From Daphnia pulex (lineage: Eukaryota > Arthropoda > Branchiopoda > Diplostraca > Daphniidae), in assembly GCF_021134715.1 (NCBI RefSeq), contig NC_060025.1, positions 5,022,001-5,086,000 on the forward strand: a stretch of 64,000 nucleotides of DNA, written 5' to 3'. Under the pieces are notes generated by a model. That model was not told the DNA's origin and ran no database searches. It saw only the letters and a list, made by a program, of their open reading frames with translations. A program made the translations under genes and the position numbers. This document shows positions 1 to 12,000 of the stretch, one piece after another; the first letter of the stretch is position 1, and every line of letters begins with the position of its first letter.

Positions 1-888
1 CTGCCTTTTTTTTTCCTGCAGGACTATACGGTACAGCACGCACGGTCATGCCGACACCATTTCTATGGACTGTGGAGAAGTCACGCGAATGCTGTATAAT
101 CCCGCTGAGGATCGTCAGCATTCGCTTTCTGCCCAAGAGTTCTGCTGACTCTCTCTTGATTCCGTTCTTTGTTTAGTTCCTTCTTTTTTAAGAATTCAAG
201 TAGGAGCAGAACGTGCTCGGGGTTAAATGGAAACACGTCTACATCATGCCCGTTTAGACGATATCCATACAGTTTTATTTATGGGCTGACTTCTGCTGTT
301 ATAAGGGGACACTAATCCATAAATAGACTGTCACTCGACTATCGCCTCGTTAGTCGTTCATCTTGCTAGTTGCAAAAAATTCTGACCTAACTCGATCCGA
401 CTTATCGCTCGTCCCGTCCCGAAAATCACCTTTATATCTTTAATTATATAACAATATTTTGCTATCTACTTAATATTAGTAGCTTAATACAGCAATTAAA
501 CAAAAAAAAGAATAACAAAAAAAAAATTAGCTATAGATGTTGTCAGATGTTGGTAAACTGAATGTTAAAAAATAAATATATTAGAAAACCTTATTCCATT
601 AGTACCGGTGCGTGGCGTGTGGAAATATATATTTTTTTAAATTATTTTTTTAGTTTAGCAATAGAAACATATTGTATACATCAAATTTCAAAGGGATTAT
701 CAAGAAAATTGTTTGGCTCGCATTTTTACTATCAAAGTTTATTAATTAATCTGATTGATGATCATTTGAATCAATAATTAATGAAGCTTTCACAGGCTAT
801 ATCCCTGCCCTAATTAATCAAATCTGATGAGTTTGACTTACTAAATGATGAATCATGATTTTTTCTCGTTGGCTGAAATGTCAAACAG
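1..888. other. Non-coding stretch before the first recognised exon
   Basis: I see no convincing coding sequence here. The stretch is AT-rich with poly-A runs near 500-530 and has only short open frames. It ends at the splice acceptor (AG at 887-888) of the Ig-domain exon, so it is probably intron of that gene, whose upstream exons lie outside the window. Confidence 0.5.
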
Positions 889-3800
889 AGCCGCACATTC
901 AGATATTAAACGGACCCGAAGTCTACGTTCATGAAGGATCGATGTTGAACCTTACGTGCGTCATCACACCGGCCGTTGACGCATCTCTTCTCCTCTGGAG
1001 CCGCAACGGTCAAGTGAGTTCGGATTTCATTGCTATTTAATCGCCAATTACTAAGAAGAATAATTGAAAATCTGGTTCGTGGTCGTTCTTGGTAGGCCTA
1101 TGGCACCGTATATATATCACATTCGTCGTGTACATATTACATAACCAGCATATAACGCGGCAAAACAACTATAGTAATTTAATAAATTTATTCTAACATT
1201 GTCTTAAAGAATTCCTTAAACAGGTTTTTTTCTACTAACAATAAGCTGCAACTTGATAAAAAATGTGTCTTGCAAACAACTGTGTGTACACTGCACATTA
1301 CCGTAATCAACTAGCTACATTTAAAAAACGTACAAATTTGTTGGAGGATGTCTAGATGCCTACTGCTTTTTGTTGTCGTTCTTCTGATATGGTTTTGCAT
1401 TACAATGCCTAATTAAGGCTTGAAAAAGAACAAAACAAAACAAAAACTTTCGTTTTATTTTTAAAAGGATACTTTTAATAGCCAGGAGCAACATTTTTGC
1501 ATCGATAAATTGAATATTAATAATCTGGACGATTAATTCACATATTTGGCAAAATGAAAGGCAGGCGCGAAATCGCATTGCTGAAACGATGACTAGCGGC
1601 CATATATAAATATTTCGATCGTTCTTTTTTCATTCATTATTTCCCGATGGCTTCGTTTAATTATTACGCATGACAGAATCGCTTTGATTGTAAGCTGTGC
1701 ACATTATTTTTTTTTTTTGCGTCTCATCTTGTCTCTCACCAATTGAAAATTTTTAATCGAAAATTCCCTGATAGAGTGTGCCATGGTATCTCGCCCCCTA
1801 TCTATCAGTTTAGTCCCTATTGAAATAAAAAAAAAACGCTTGAGAGGGCATGGGAAGACAATATCGCAGGTAAACTGTAAACTTTTTGATTGGGTTTCAT
1901 ATACGATTATTTCGGTGTTTCGATCTGGGGGGATGATGTTCTCATATGACGACTTCATCTAGTTTTTAATTATTAGCTATGCACGCGATATACTTATTTG
2001 GATGGGAGTGAGGATGGGAGTAAAAGGTTTCCCGAATTTTCATTTGTTCTCTCTCTTTTTTTTATTAACTTTTTATTCTTTTAGGCTTCTACATGCGTGT
2101 ACTACGCATTATTTGCAGGATTCGCTTACAGACAAAGAAGTACAAAAATTCAAAACGCTCTGATTGAGACTCTAAAATTGAATCATACAATTGAATCGTG
2201 TATAACTTACAATACAATAGAACGCGCCCCGCAGTAAGCGCGAAATGCGCTATGCCTCATCAAAATGTCGAGTCAGCGCATACCCAATTGAATTTTTACC
2301 CTCAACTCCTCCGGACAAACTTTCCTATGAATCATTGCCGTGAAAGAGCGCAGCATTCAATGCAGACAGCTATTGTGTGCTCCAGTAAAGGGGCCCTAAA
2401 ACAAGAAGCCCATCGTTCTCTCTACATGATTCATTCACAACCGTCCGACTGAGTTTGTATCTAGGCCTAATTGTAATGAAGAATTGTTGTGTTATTGCCA
2501 TATATGAAAGGTCATGTCACGAAACTTATTCGTATTATGTTGTAACGTATTCCAGTCAAACAAAAGTGTCACAGATAGCTATACTGTTAATCTAAAGTTA
2601 GTAATTATTGCTTGCCTACATATCAAAGCAACTATAATCCTATACTATAAAAGAATAAGCCTCTTGGGCGGAGCTAAATAGTTTGTGCTCACGCGCTGAT
2701 TGGCTCCCAGAGTTTCTACCTGTTTTGGGTTCTTTACCCTCAAGGGAAAATCCTCGAGTTGCAGAGGGGAGGTTGAGTCGCTGAAGGGGGGATCGAGCTA
2801 GGGGAGAAAATGTGGCGAAAGGAACACGGAAATTCGTTCGTTTTTTTTTACTTACGATAGTTGTTAAGCGAAAATGACGTTTGTAAAAAATGAACTTCAT
2901 ATTTAACACTAAGGGAAATGTGTTCAGAAAATAATAAAGACTAAAATCGGCTTACTAACATAGAAATAACGAGACGGCAGTATGTGAATTTCACTCATCA
3001 CGGTTGGAGTTACGGCAAAGTATGTAAAGGGTGGCAGAAACTCTTTCAACCACTCGCACAAGGAAAACTGTTGAGATTGAATCAGCATTTAATTCAAAGT
3101 TTCGAATGGAACTTAGAATTGAAAAGGAGAATAGGCCCGTTTTCAAGCAGAAAGAAAATCGCTTAAATTATTTTAAAATCGGGTCTTCTCTGTCGGAGTC
3201 TAATACTAAGGCTACTATATTTAATACATCGCGAAAAATATTGTCACCAGAAGTAATAATAAAAACCCGAGAATTAACGGATAAGAAAAATCAAAATCAG
3301 AAAAATACGAATTTTATTCGCGGTCAAACACATTGTGCAATTGACTCAATTGCCACTCGGAAAAACGTGAGTGACGGGCAGACAGAATAACAAGCGAGAA
3401 AGGAACGACAGACAACCCCCCCCCCCCCAGTTTAGTGTTTTATATTGTGCTAGAGGAGAAACAAATGGCGAAGGCAACACGGAAATTTGTTCATATAGAA
3501 ATATGAACAAATTTACGATAGTTGCGAAGCGAAAACGACGTTTGTAAAAAAACTAACATATGATTAACGAGACGGCAATATGTGAATTTCACTCATTATG
3601 GTTTGAGCTCCGACAAAATATATGAAGAGTGACGAAAGCACACAAGTCAAAGTTGGCCACATTACTCTGCCATATCTCTTAAGAAGAATTGGCTTGAATA
3701 TTTGAATTGCAAATTTTTAATAGTGTCTTATGGAATATGGAACTTACAGGGTGAAATAAGCCAACTAAGGAAAATACTTAAATATATGCGGAAAAGGGTC

Positions 3801-6800
3801 TACTTCGTCGGAGACTAAATCTTCGGCTACTAAAATTACGCAAAAAATAGTGTTCCATTATATTCACTGTAAGAACCCCGAGAATTAACAAATAAGAAAA
3901 AAGACAAAAAAAAAGTATTTGATTCACCGATTCACGGGCAGGTAATAAGTGTGCAACACCATAAAACGTGAGTGACAGCTGGCAGGTAGCTTTTCAAAAG
4001 ATACCAGTCTTAAGTTAAACTGGTTGATAACGCATCCGCGACTAAAACAGACCAAAATTTCGGGGAAAAGACGAATAGCTCTAACAGTAATATTAAGCGA
4101 GGGGCAGACAGTATATCAGGCGACGAATCGACGGGCAGGCAACGCATATTCGGTAATAAATAGACTACGGACAAGAAATGAACAGGCTAATCAAGATACC
4201 ACGCAATTCAAATAAATTGCAAATAAAAAAATCTTTACAACTTAAAACGAATAAAAAAAAGTGATAAAAAACGGAAATGGTCTAGCAAGAAGAAAATTAA
4301 CTGGCAACAAGGCGACAATGAGTTTGACGGGCAAGATGTCAACAGGGGGAAAAAGTTTAAATGGCTCTAAATTAAAATAAAACGTTAATCAAATCAATTG
4401 CAAATTAAAAAAATCTTCGCAAATTAAAATGAATAAATGAAAAAAGTGACCAAAAAACGAAAAAGGTCTAGCAATAAGAAAATTAACAAGGCATCAATGA
4501 GATTGACGGGCGAGATGTCAAGGGGAGAAATATTTGCGAAGCAAGCACTGAGATTTGTTAATTTTTAAAGTTTACGACAGCTGCGAAGTGAAAACAACAT
4601 TTGTAAAAAAATGAACTTTATGGTTAAGACCAAGAGGAATATAATCATGAAATAATAAAGACGGCAATCGGCCAACTAACTTATAAATAACAAGCAGGCA
4701 ATGAGTGAATTTCACTCATCTTGGTTTGAGCTAGGCAAAGTATATAAAAGGTGACGGTGTTGTTACTAATTAACCGGCTTTTTTTTATTATTAAAGGCCT
4801 TCTTTGACATAGAATTACGCCTGCTATGAATTAAGAATAAACTACTTTGTTATAGGGTCCTCCCTTTAGCAAAAAGAAAATTAACTGGCAAAAGGAGAAC
4901 GACAAAGAGACAATGAAATTGACTGGCAAGATGACAACTGAGGGGGGGATTCAATCAATCTTAATCAAAACGAAAAAAAATTCAGCAATCCTAAATTGCA
5001 ACATCGTCCAATCTGTAAAAAAATAACTGCCACTAACTTAGCTGATGCAATCGGCAGCGGAGCGGACGTAGCGAGGATACCTCCAGCGGGACTCGAGCCC
5101 GCGGGGGTGGGCGCCCTGGAGGGTCAATCCCCCCGCGGCCGCGAGAGGAATGCTGGAGGTATCCTCGCGGCTAAGGAAGTAAAGAGCGGAGCCCGCGCCA
5201 AAAGTTGCAACATCGGCCACTCTGTAAATAAAAACAAATAACTGCCACTAACTTAAGTTAGGTTAGGTCAGGTTAGGTTAGGTTAGGTTAGGTCAGGTTA
5301 GGTTAGGTTAGGTTAGGTTAGGTTAGGTTAGGTTAGGTTAGGTTAGGTTAGGTTAGGTTAGGTTAGGTTGCCAAGTGTAGTAGCTCCCGAACAACCATCA
5401 CGGCGAAGCCGTGAAAAGCCAATTCGGGATCATCACGGCGAAGCCGTGAAATTCACATTCGCTATCATCACGGCGAAGCCGTGAATTCACTTTAGGTATC
5501 ATCACGGCGAAGCCGTGAAGTCACATTCGGTATGATCACGGCGAAGCCGTGAAGTCACATTCGGTATGATCACGGCGAAGCCGTGAAATTCACATTCGGT
5601 ATCATGACGGCGGAGCCGTGAAATTCAAATTCGAGATCAGCACGGTGAAGCCGTGAAAATCGGTAAAAAATTAGGTTAAGATAAGTTATAGGTTTATGTT
5701 CGAAGTAATATCGAACGACAGGAAAAGTAAAAGTCCAAATTGCTTACGAAAAACACGAATCTACGTTGCCTGTAATAATGATTCACGCACCAAATTCTTA
5801 TGTTTCCGTTACGTTAGATTACAACTGGCACAAGATTACTCCTCTTCCCCTATTTCTGATTCATAGAGAATGAGATGAAGCTCAAGTTTTAAAAATATTT
5901 CAGTCACTCTGAATACAAAATACCAAATACTAAAAACACGAATCCACGTGTTTCCGTTCTGTTAGCTTACACCTGGCACAAGTTACTAGTAGGCCTATAA
6001 TAAGTTAAGTACCATATAAAACTACTGTAAGTGTTTCGGTTGTTCGGTACGTACTAGCTTTTAACTGCTAACTTGGTTATTCACCCGCTGGCGCTAGTCA
6101 CGTCTAAACTCATAACTCGCCTTTCATGTGAGCAATTTTTTCAAATATAATTAAGCGAGGTCTTATGATCTAACGAGAGCTGACTCGCGCGACCACTGGA
6201 AATATTTTAATTGCGCAAGATAAACAACCGAAAACGAACAAACAGTCTTAACACAGAAATCAAAGAAAATGTGAAGGCAGAAGTGAAAGGATTGCATTTG
6301 TCAAGTAAATTATTGAAATTTTTCACGCTTCTGACTTTGATTACAAATTTCTAAGGACTTTCAAAAGTTGTTTAGATCCAGCGAGTGGTCGCTACTCGCT
6401 ACTCGCTATGGCAGTGAAGGTCAGCAGCCCAAATCAGACTCCGTCAATGAAGACCGCTAATTAGGCCTAGTGAAATTTCTGGCGGCGAAGAATGAAATGT
6501 TTAACGATTTAATATCTGGTGATTAGTGAAGGAAGCTGAGTGAAACGACGTCGGCAGGATGATGCATCACTCACATGATTTATTTAGAATGCAGCTCATA
6601 GCCTAATAGCGATAGGCATTCCAGCTTCAGTTTCAGATGGTCGTCATAGGTTTACTGGCTCATTTAATAGCTAGCTCTACGCAGCCTGGGTTTACTGGAC
6701 GGACGCATTCTCGGGCATTGCGTTTCCCACCGGGAAAATGCAAATACACCGGAAAATGTATCTAGCCGGAAGCTTATTCCTTTAGGTCCGATCCCCGATT

Positions 6801-7863
6801 CCGATCCCGCGCCCGCGCCCGCTCGTCGCTCCCTCGTCTCATCACGACGTCCTAATAAATATAGATAAAAATATTCATTAAGTGGGACGAGTTCCGACTA
6901 GAGAATGCAGTAGACGTAGACGCGACTGTGTGTATATAACTTTGAAGATTTCCCTCGGCTTAGCTAATGATTCTCTACGAGTTTCCGCTTCACTTTGTCC
7001 CGCAGTAAGTAATATCCGTTTTCATTGCGTGCAGCCTACCAACTGTCATAGGTAGTATCATGGTTTACAATCCGCCTATGTAAACACAGTGCAAACTATA
7101 ACATTGCCGCCCACTCCATTCTCCGTTCTCCATTCTCCGTTTCTCGTTTCTCCATTCTCCAACGCAAACTCAATATCTCTATCGGCCCTTTATGGATGAA
7201 AAAGTGAGACAAATAAGAGAAAGTGCTGAAAGTGCCCCAAACAGACGATCACACGGCCGCTGGCAGTCCCTCCCCCTACGCATCTATTTCATCGCATACC
7301 CCGTTTATACACCCCCTCCCCTCCCCCCGTCTATACAAATGCACGTGCGCGTGCTAAAACTATCAAGTGTATTAGCTTTGGAGAATAAGAAATCTTTGGT
7401 AGAGTGATGTTAATTCTATAAAATATAGGTATACATGTAATATATATCTCATCGTCTGTCCATTCAAAAGATGGTGCGCATAGTTTGCGTGCGTAAAGGG
7501 AATAGATGAACACACACACAAGCCACAATCCTGGCGGACCGAACTTGGTTTCATTCATTTCCTGCGGCCACGGAGGAGCGCTGTGTATTATTTCAAAAGT
7601 TGGGTATATATATACTGTCAATAAGAACCCCCTTCCCCTCCCCTCCCCCCTCATTTGCTCATCTCTCCTTACGTACGGTACTATCTCTCTCTCTCGCTCT
7701 CTCGAGTCGTGTTGTTGATGTATAGAAAAGAGTCTTCCGACGCTCGAAGAAACTTGTGAGGAGGGAAGGAGGAAGGAAGTCTGAGGAGAACCGAGGTAGG
7801 CTATTTCACAGCGGTTAGGTGGATTGTAGCCTTTGATCGAGGAAGACGCAAGACGCCAGAGAG

Positions 7864-7902
<39 letters not shown>

Positions 7903-9059
7903 TTGAAGAGAGAATTCACCAGAGTTTGCTTTTCGGTCCCTCTCTGTGTTCGTCCATCCATCCGCTCTATTTCTCTCTCCCTATCTCTCTCTCTCTGCGC
8001 TCTCTCGGCGCTCTTTAGTATACAGGGATGTTGCTGCTCCGTACACTTTCTTCTCTACAGTATATCCTCACAAAGTCTCTACTAAAGACGAGATTCCGTT
8101 TGCCACGGCTGCAATCGGGAGGTTTGGTAGAGAGGACAGAGGAGGTTCCCGACGTGATGCTCGTTCAGCCGCATTATTTAAATGAAGCGCCCACCAGCAC
8201 CAGCGGCGCCAGCCGTCGCTCTTCTAAATTACTTTTTTCACATTTCTGATTTTCTTTCTTCTTCTTTTTCTTCTGTGTTGGCGAAACGAGTTCGTCGGCT
8301 TCCGTCCTACTACAAACAAACAAACATTCAACGATTTGAGCTTCCTTTACCGGAAAAGGAGCTTTACTCTTTATATTGACGGAATCAATCTATTAGGCCT
8401 AGTTAATTAATTTCTTATCATTCAATATAATTCGAGGTGGATTATAGGCCTTATAGTTTTTCTTACAAGCGAATACTAAATGTTATTCAATGCTTTCATC
8501 CTTCGGTCAATACAATTGATTATTGCGAAAAACATTGAATCAGATGAAATAAAACACAAAGTAGTACCGTAGTAAGCTTATGTAAAAAACATAGTACGTA
8601 AACCTTTATGAGCGCCTACATGTATAAATGTCAATTGTTTATACATCTGCTGGATTTATAGCAGATAAATTATTTGGGTTCGTTTTTTATTTGAACAGAT
8701 ATTGAATTGGTTATACCAGTCGAACGAAGTTGGAGGAAACGGCCAGCTGGACGCTAGAATCCACGTCTACGACGGACGTTTGTGGGTGGATCGCGGAGGT
8801 GGCGGCGACCATAAAGACGGCGAAAACGACGACGGCGACGCTGAAAGTAGCGTCGAACCGACCTCAATTCAAAGGTCGGCAGAAGAAGATGAAGATCGCA
8901 GTAAAAGTCAGAAGCAAAAGCAAAATTTGCCGCCAGCACCAACGACGGCCACCATGTCTCAGCTGCTCGTCGACAAGGCCCAAATGTTCCACTCGGGTCG
9001 TTACGTCTGTTCGGCGCTAGGAGCCTCTGGCACCTGGACTTTAGTGCACATTCTACCTG
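889..9059 (+). CDS. dpr-like immunoglobulin-domain cell-surface protein, two internal exons
   Basis: Two exons, 889-1013 and 8699-9059, join in phase 0 across GT-AG boundaries (acceptor AG 887-888, donor GTGAGT at 1014, acceptor ending 8698, donor GTAAGA at 9060). The first reads EPHIQILNGPEVYVHEG, then LNLTC with the first Ig cysteine, then the core tryptophan in LLLWSRNGQ. The second continues with ILNWLYQSNE and ends with GRYVCSALG, which supplies the second Ig cysteine, then a terminal Ig strand. The pattern fits the second Ig domain of the Dpr/DIP family, neuronal surface proteins that bind each other at synapses. Between the two cysteines sits an unusual hydrophilic insertion of roughly 60 residues (8790-8960), rich in D, E, K, S and Q. 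The gene is partial: the signal peptide, first Ig domain and C-terminal anchor are not in view. Exon 2 ends in phase 1. Another Ig superfamily member is possible. Confidence 0.62.
1014..2637. other. Intron sequence of the Ig-domain gene
   Basis: AT-rich sequence directly after the exon donor. Open frames are short and lack family motifs. I see no gene, RNA or clear repeat in it. Confidence 0.5.
2638..2653 (+). mobile_element. Helitron-like 5' terminus (candidate)
   Basis: TCCTATACTATAAAAG resembles the 5' ends of many animal Helitrons (TC, then a TACTATAAA-like block). It is preceded by A, as expected for insertion between A and T. No helicase is present and I could not fix a 3' hairpin-CTRR end, so a non-autonomous Helitron remains unproven. 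Confidence 0.35.
2800..4760. repeat. Three diverged copies of a dispersed module
   Basis: A block of about 200 bases recurs at roughly 2800-3040, 3450-3640 and 4515-4760. Shared landmarks in order are: a segment with GAAATTTGTT or similar, ACGATAGTTG(C)GAAGCGAAAA, a run GTTTGTAAAAAA, then GTGAATTTCACTCAT followed by GGTTTGAG. Pieces of TTGACGGGCAAGATGTCAA also repeat between them. No protein is encoded. These look like internal repeats of one non-autonomous element or a decayed satellite. Confidence 0.55.
4996..5256. repeat. Direct repeats flanking a GC-rich hairpin
   Basis: A block of about 45 bases starting GCAACATCG and ending AACTGCCACTAACTTA occurs at 4997-5040 and again at about 5206-5256. 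Between the copies is a GC-rich segment with a 17-base perfect inverted repeat: GCGAGGATACCTCCAGC at about 5081 and its complement at about 5152-5168. The internal GGGACTCGAGCCC resembles a tRNA T-arm on the minus strand, but no A-box or cloverleaf could be drawn. Confidence 0.6.
5258..5367 (+). repeat. Interstitial TTAGG telomere-type array
   Basis: 22 tandem TTAGG units, two of them altered to TCAGG. TTAGG is the ancestral arthropod telomere repeat. The array sits inside an intron and has unique and repetitive DNA on both sides, so it is interstitial, not a chromosome end. It could have arisen by telomerase-mediated break repair or arrived with an element. Confidence 0.9.
5397..5660. repeat. 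Palindromic minisatellite, eight hairpin units
   Basis: Eight copies of CACGGCGAAGCCGTG (a stem with a GAA-type loop), separated by about 20 bases such as AATTCACATTCGGTATCAT, giving a period near 34-36 bases. The last two units are altered (GACGGCGGAGCCGTG and CACGGTGAAGCCGTG). It starts about 30 bases after the TTAGG array. Confidence 0.88.
5661..8698. other. Remainder of the large intron, with simple repeats
   Basis: No coding exon recognised. It contains a degenerate CCATTCTCCGTT-type repeat at about 7115-7161, CT-rich tracts at 7684-7703, and a (GA)n tract at 7869-7900. It ends at the acceptor before exon 8699. Confidence 0.5.
7869..7900 (+). repeat. (GA)n microsatellite
   Basis: Sixteen uninterrupted GA dinucleotides. 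Confidence 0.95.
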
Positions 9060-12000
9060 GTAAGATTTGTTGAAATTTTTATTTTTTCCAATTGAAATAT
9101 TTAGACGGGTCTTTGTTGTATTCCGTTCGTCTCCTACAACCTCGTCACCTTTCAACTCCCTTTTATCGGCTATCCGTTTCATTATTTACACGACATAAAA
9201 GAGCGGATCCTGTAAAGCCTTGGTTTATGCCGTATACAGTGGGAGTCCAATTAGGAGAGAAAACCTGTGTCTTTCTTGTTTGCCTAACCCTTTTTTTTCG
9301 AGCTGGGTCGATCGTCACTGGAGGAATACACTTGACACGCAGCTAATCAGCTGTTATCGATTTGTGTACCCATCAAGCGGCGAACGCCTTCGCTGTTTTT
9401 CGCCCTGCCGTTTTCAAATCCCCCAATGACGTCACAAAGATCCCCGTTTTTTTTCCCATTTTCTGTTTCTATGATTTTCATCCTTCTTTGAGACTCGCTG
9501 TTTTTCTTGTTTAAAAGGATTTCCCATTTCTCTGGAAATAGCTACACCATTTGAGAATGCGGGAATTCATACGGTACGAAAATAGTTTTCCAATCACTTT
9601 CGAAATCTGAAGACCAATGGAAGGAACTATATATGTCTGGCAGTCGATATTTTTATACATTTGACAGCACTAAAAGCGATGCTTTCATTTCGATTGATAT
9701 CGGAGACTATAGTGCATTCCAACATTGATTGAAAATCAAGGTCTCTTTCAAGTTGCTCATTGTACTAGTTTTTAGACCATAGGGTTGCGCCAAAAATGCG
9801 AACTTCTCTCGCGATCCTTTGGTGTTGCTCTATAGGAAAGACTACGCCAAAGTCCGAACTGGCGAGACTGTTTTTAAAAGTTGCTGGGAAGACAAAGTAT
9901 CGCCAAGTCAAAGAGTACGCCAGCATTTCAGAAGTGAAAGATCGCTACTCCCACCCTCCCAATCTGTGAATTTGACTCTGATGCCCTCCCTTTCATGGCA
10001 CCCCACCCTTTCAATCTGAGAAAAGGGGCCGAGGTACATAGCCGAGCTGCCGAGCCAAGTTCGAGGAACAGATGAACTTGACGGCGAACAAACAATCAAC
10101 CCAAGCTGCGCATTGTTATAGACATACAGTACATATAGGTAGAGGGCACCGTATTGATGTTGGTTTATGCTCGTCGTAATAATGCCCGCCGTAAATGTTT
10201 TGAACGGCGGCGGGTCTGCTGCTGTTTCAGCGCTTAGCCTGATGAAACCTGTGAAATTCCTACCGAATCCTTCCGCGCTTCCTTTGAACGGAATAACGCA
10301 AAATCCCCCGTGTTAGGCATTCTCCAATGCCTGCGGTCATCAGGGTCATGCATTGAACAGCAGCAGCAGTAGCTAGCAGCCCTTTGTTTGTTAAATATTA
10401 CAAAGTGACGGGTTGTGACATTGCTGCCTTGTGTGTTGCCAGGACAGCTCAAGATCAATACGTAAATGTTACCAGTTGAATAGTGATGAGAAACCAAAAG
10501 TAAACCGGCCAGCACGACCAGAAGGTTTGCCTTGCCTATGGGAAAGTGACACTTTTGTCACCCGTGTCCCGTCTCTGACCTTTCCAGCAACAAACACCAG
10601 TCAATATTAGTCGCGTCTCATCTTTTTAAAAAGGAAAAAATGAAAAAGAAAAAGAAAAAGAAAAAAAAAAAAAGACACAAAACAGCTTTAAGCTTTTTCT
10701 ACTGCCGCCAGGACTCCGGGGCTTTATGAAATAATCAATAATTGGGTAGATGATTGAAGGAAGAGCCCCTCCCCTCCCTAAATAATAAAAAATATTTTAT
10801 ATATATAAAAAAAAAAGAGGAGAGGATGAAAAGAATGTCGGCATCTCCATTCATCCATTGGCTTTTGTATAGGCATAGGCAGATCGGCCGCTATTATATT
10901 GAAGCTGGGAAATTCCGTACGGTATACTGTATCTTTTTTAGCCATTGACAAGTATAAGGAAAGGTCACCGAGTTAGGCCTGGATAATATTCTATGCGGAT
11001 GGGCTTCAAAGTCCAGCGGAATAGACGGCGGGAATATGTGTAGGAAGCGAAGCGAGAGACGAATGCGGCCGTCTACAGTCATCTGACTGGGCCATTATTA
11101 CTAGAAAGGGAGAGGTTGTAGCGACACGATCCAGCCTTCTGGAATAAGCGTCGATCCTCAGTGGGAAAATGATGGCGGCGGAATGGCGATGAAGTGTCCG
11201 GGCGTGGTGCGACGTTTCCCACGGTGCCGGCCCATCTCGTGCTGGGCCGCGCACCAGCGATGCATCGCCCCCTCAAAAAGAAAAAACGAAAAAAAATCTT
11301 TTGTTGAACCTTCGCTGAGTCTCCAGTGTTGGGTGGAGTCTGTGAGTGCTGGTAATGGGAACAATCTTTTCGGCACATCCCGCCACATTTGCTGGCCGCC
11401 GTCAGCCTCGTCTGCCGCCCGTGATGGAACCCATCGCCGTGGCACTGAAACGCACGCAGAACACCCCGTGCATTTTCTATAACGTCGAATAGGAAAATAG
11501 GAAAACAAAAGAAAAAGGGAAACAATGAAAACTACGGGAAAACTTATACGTATGTATTCCGTCTGAAATAAAAGGCGGGAAATTGAACCATAAAGAAGAA
11601 CATTCATCTTGTTTTGCTATGGAAAATTGAAAGATATATTATATGCATATATTTTTTTTTTTCGTTTCGTTTTGTTTTGAAATTCGAAATGCTTTTCCAA
11701 TATCAAAACCTTCTTCTCGTGGAGTACCGCTCGCATATATCCGCATGTGTGTTTGGAAGGCTCTCGGTTAGACTCTGGAAGAATTGGGAGTGAAAAATCT
11801 CCACAAGCTTTCGATCGTGATTCAACGGACACGGTTCTTTGATGTGTGTGAATGTATACACGCGCTGTTTGAAAAGGTTTTTCTTTTTCTTTTCTTTTTT
11901 GTTTCTTTTTTTTGAAAACGGAGAGATGACGAGTTTGGTCCGCACACTGGACAAGAGACACTCTTGTGTGTCGATGGTGAACTGCAGATGAGCTCGTAGC

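Noticed and set aside
5081-5169. tRNA gene in the GC-rich hairpin
   Set aside because: One arm resembles a T-arm but no A-box or cloverleaf could be drawn.
5397-5660. CRISPR-like array of short palindromic repeats
   Set aside because: The spacers are themselves repeats, the host is eukaryotic and no cas genes exist. It is a minisatellite.
11079-11607. Overlapping 148-149-codon minus frames
   Set aside because: Two overlapping frames of similar length in the same DNA, with low-complexity content. Chance frames.
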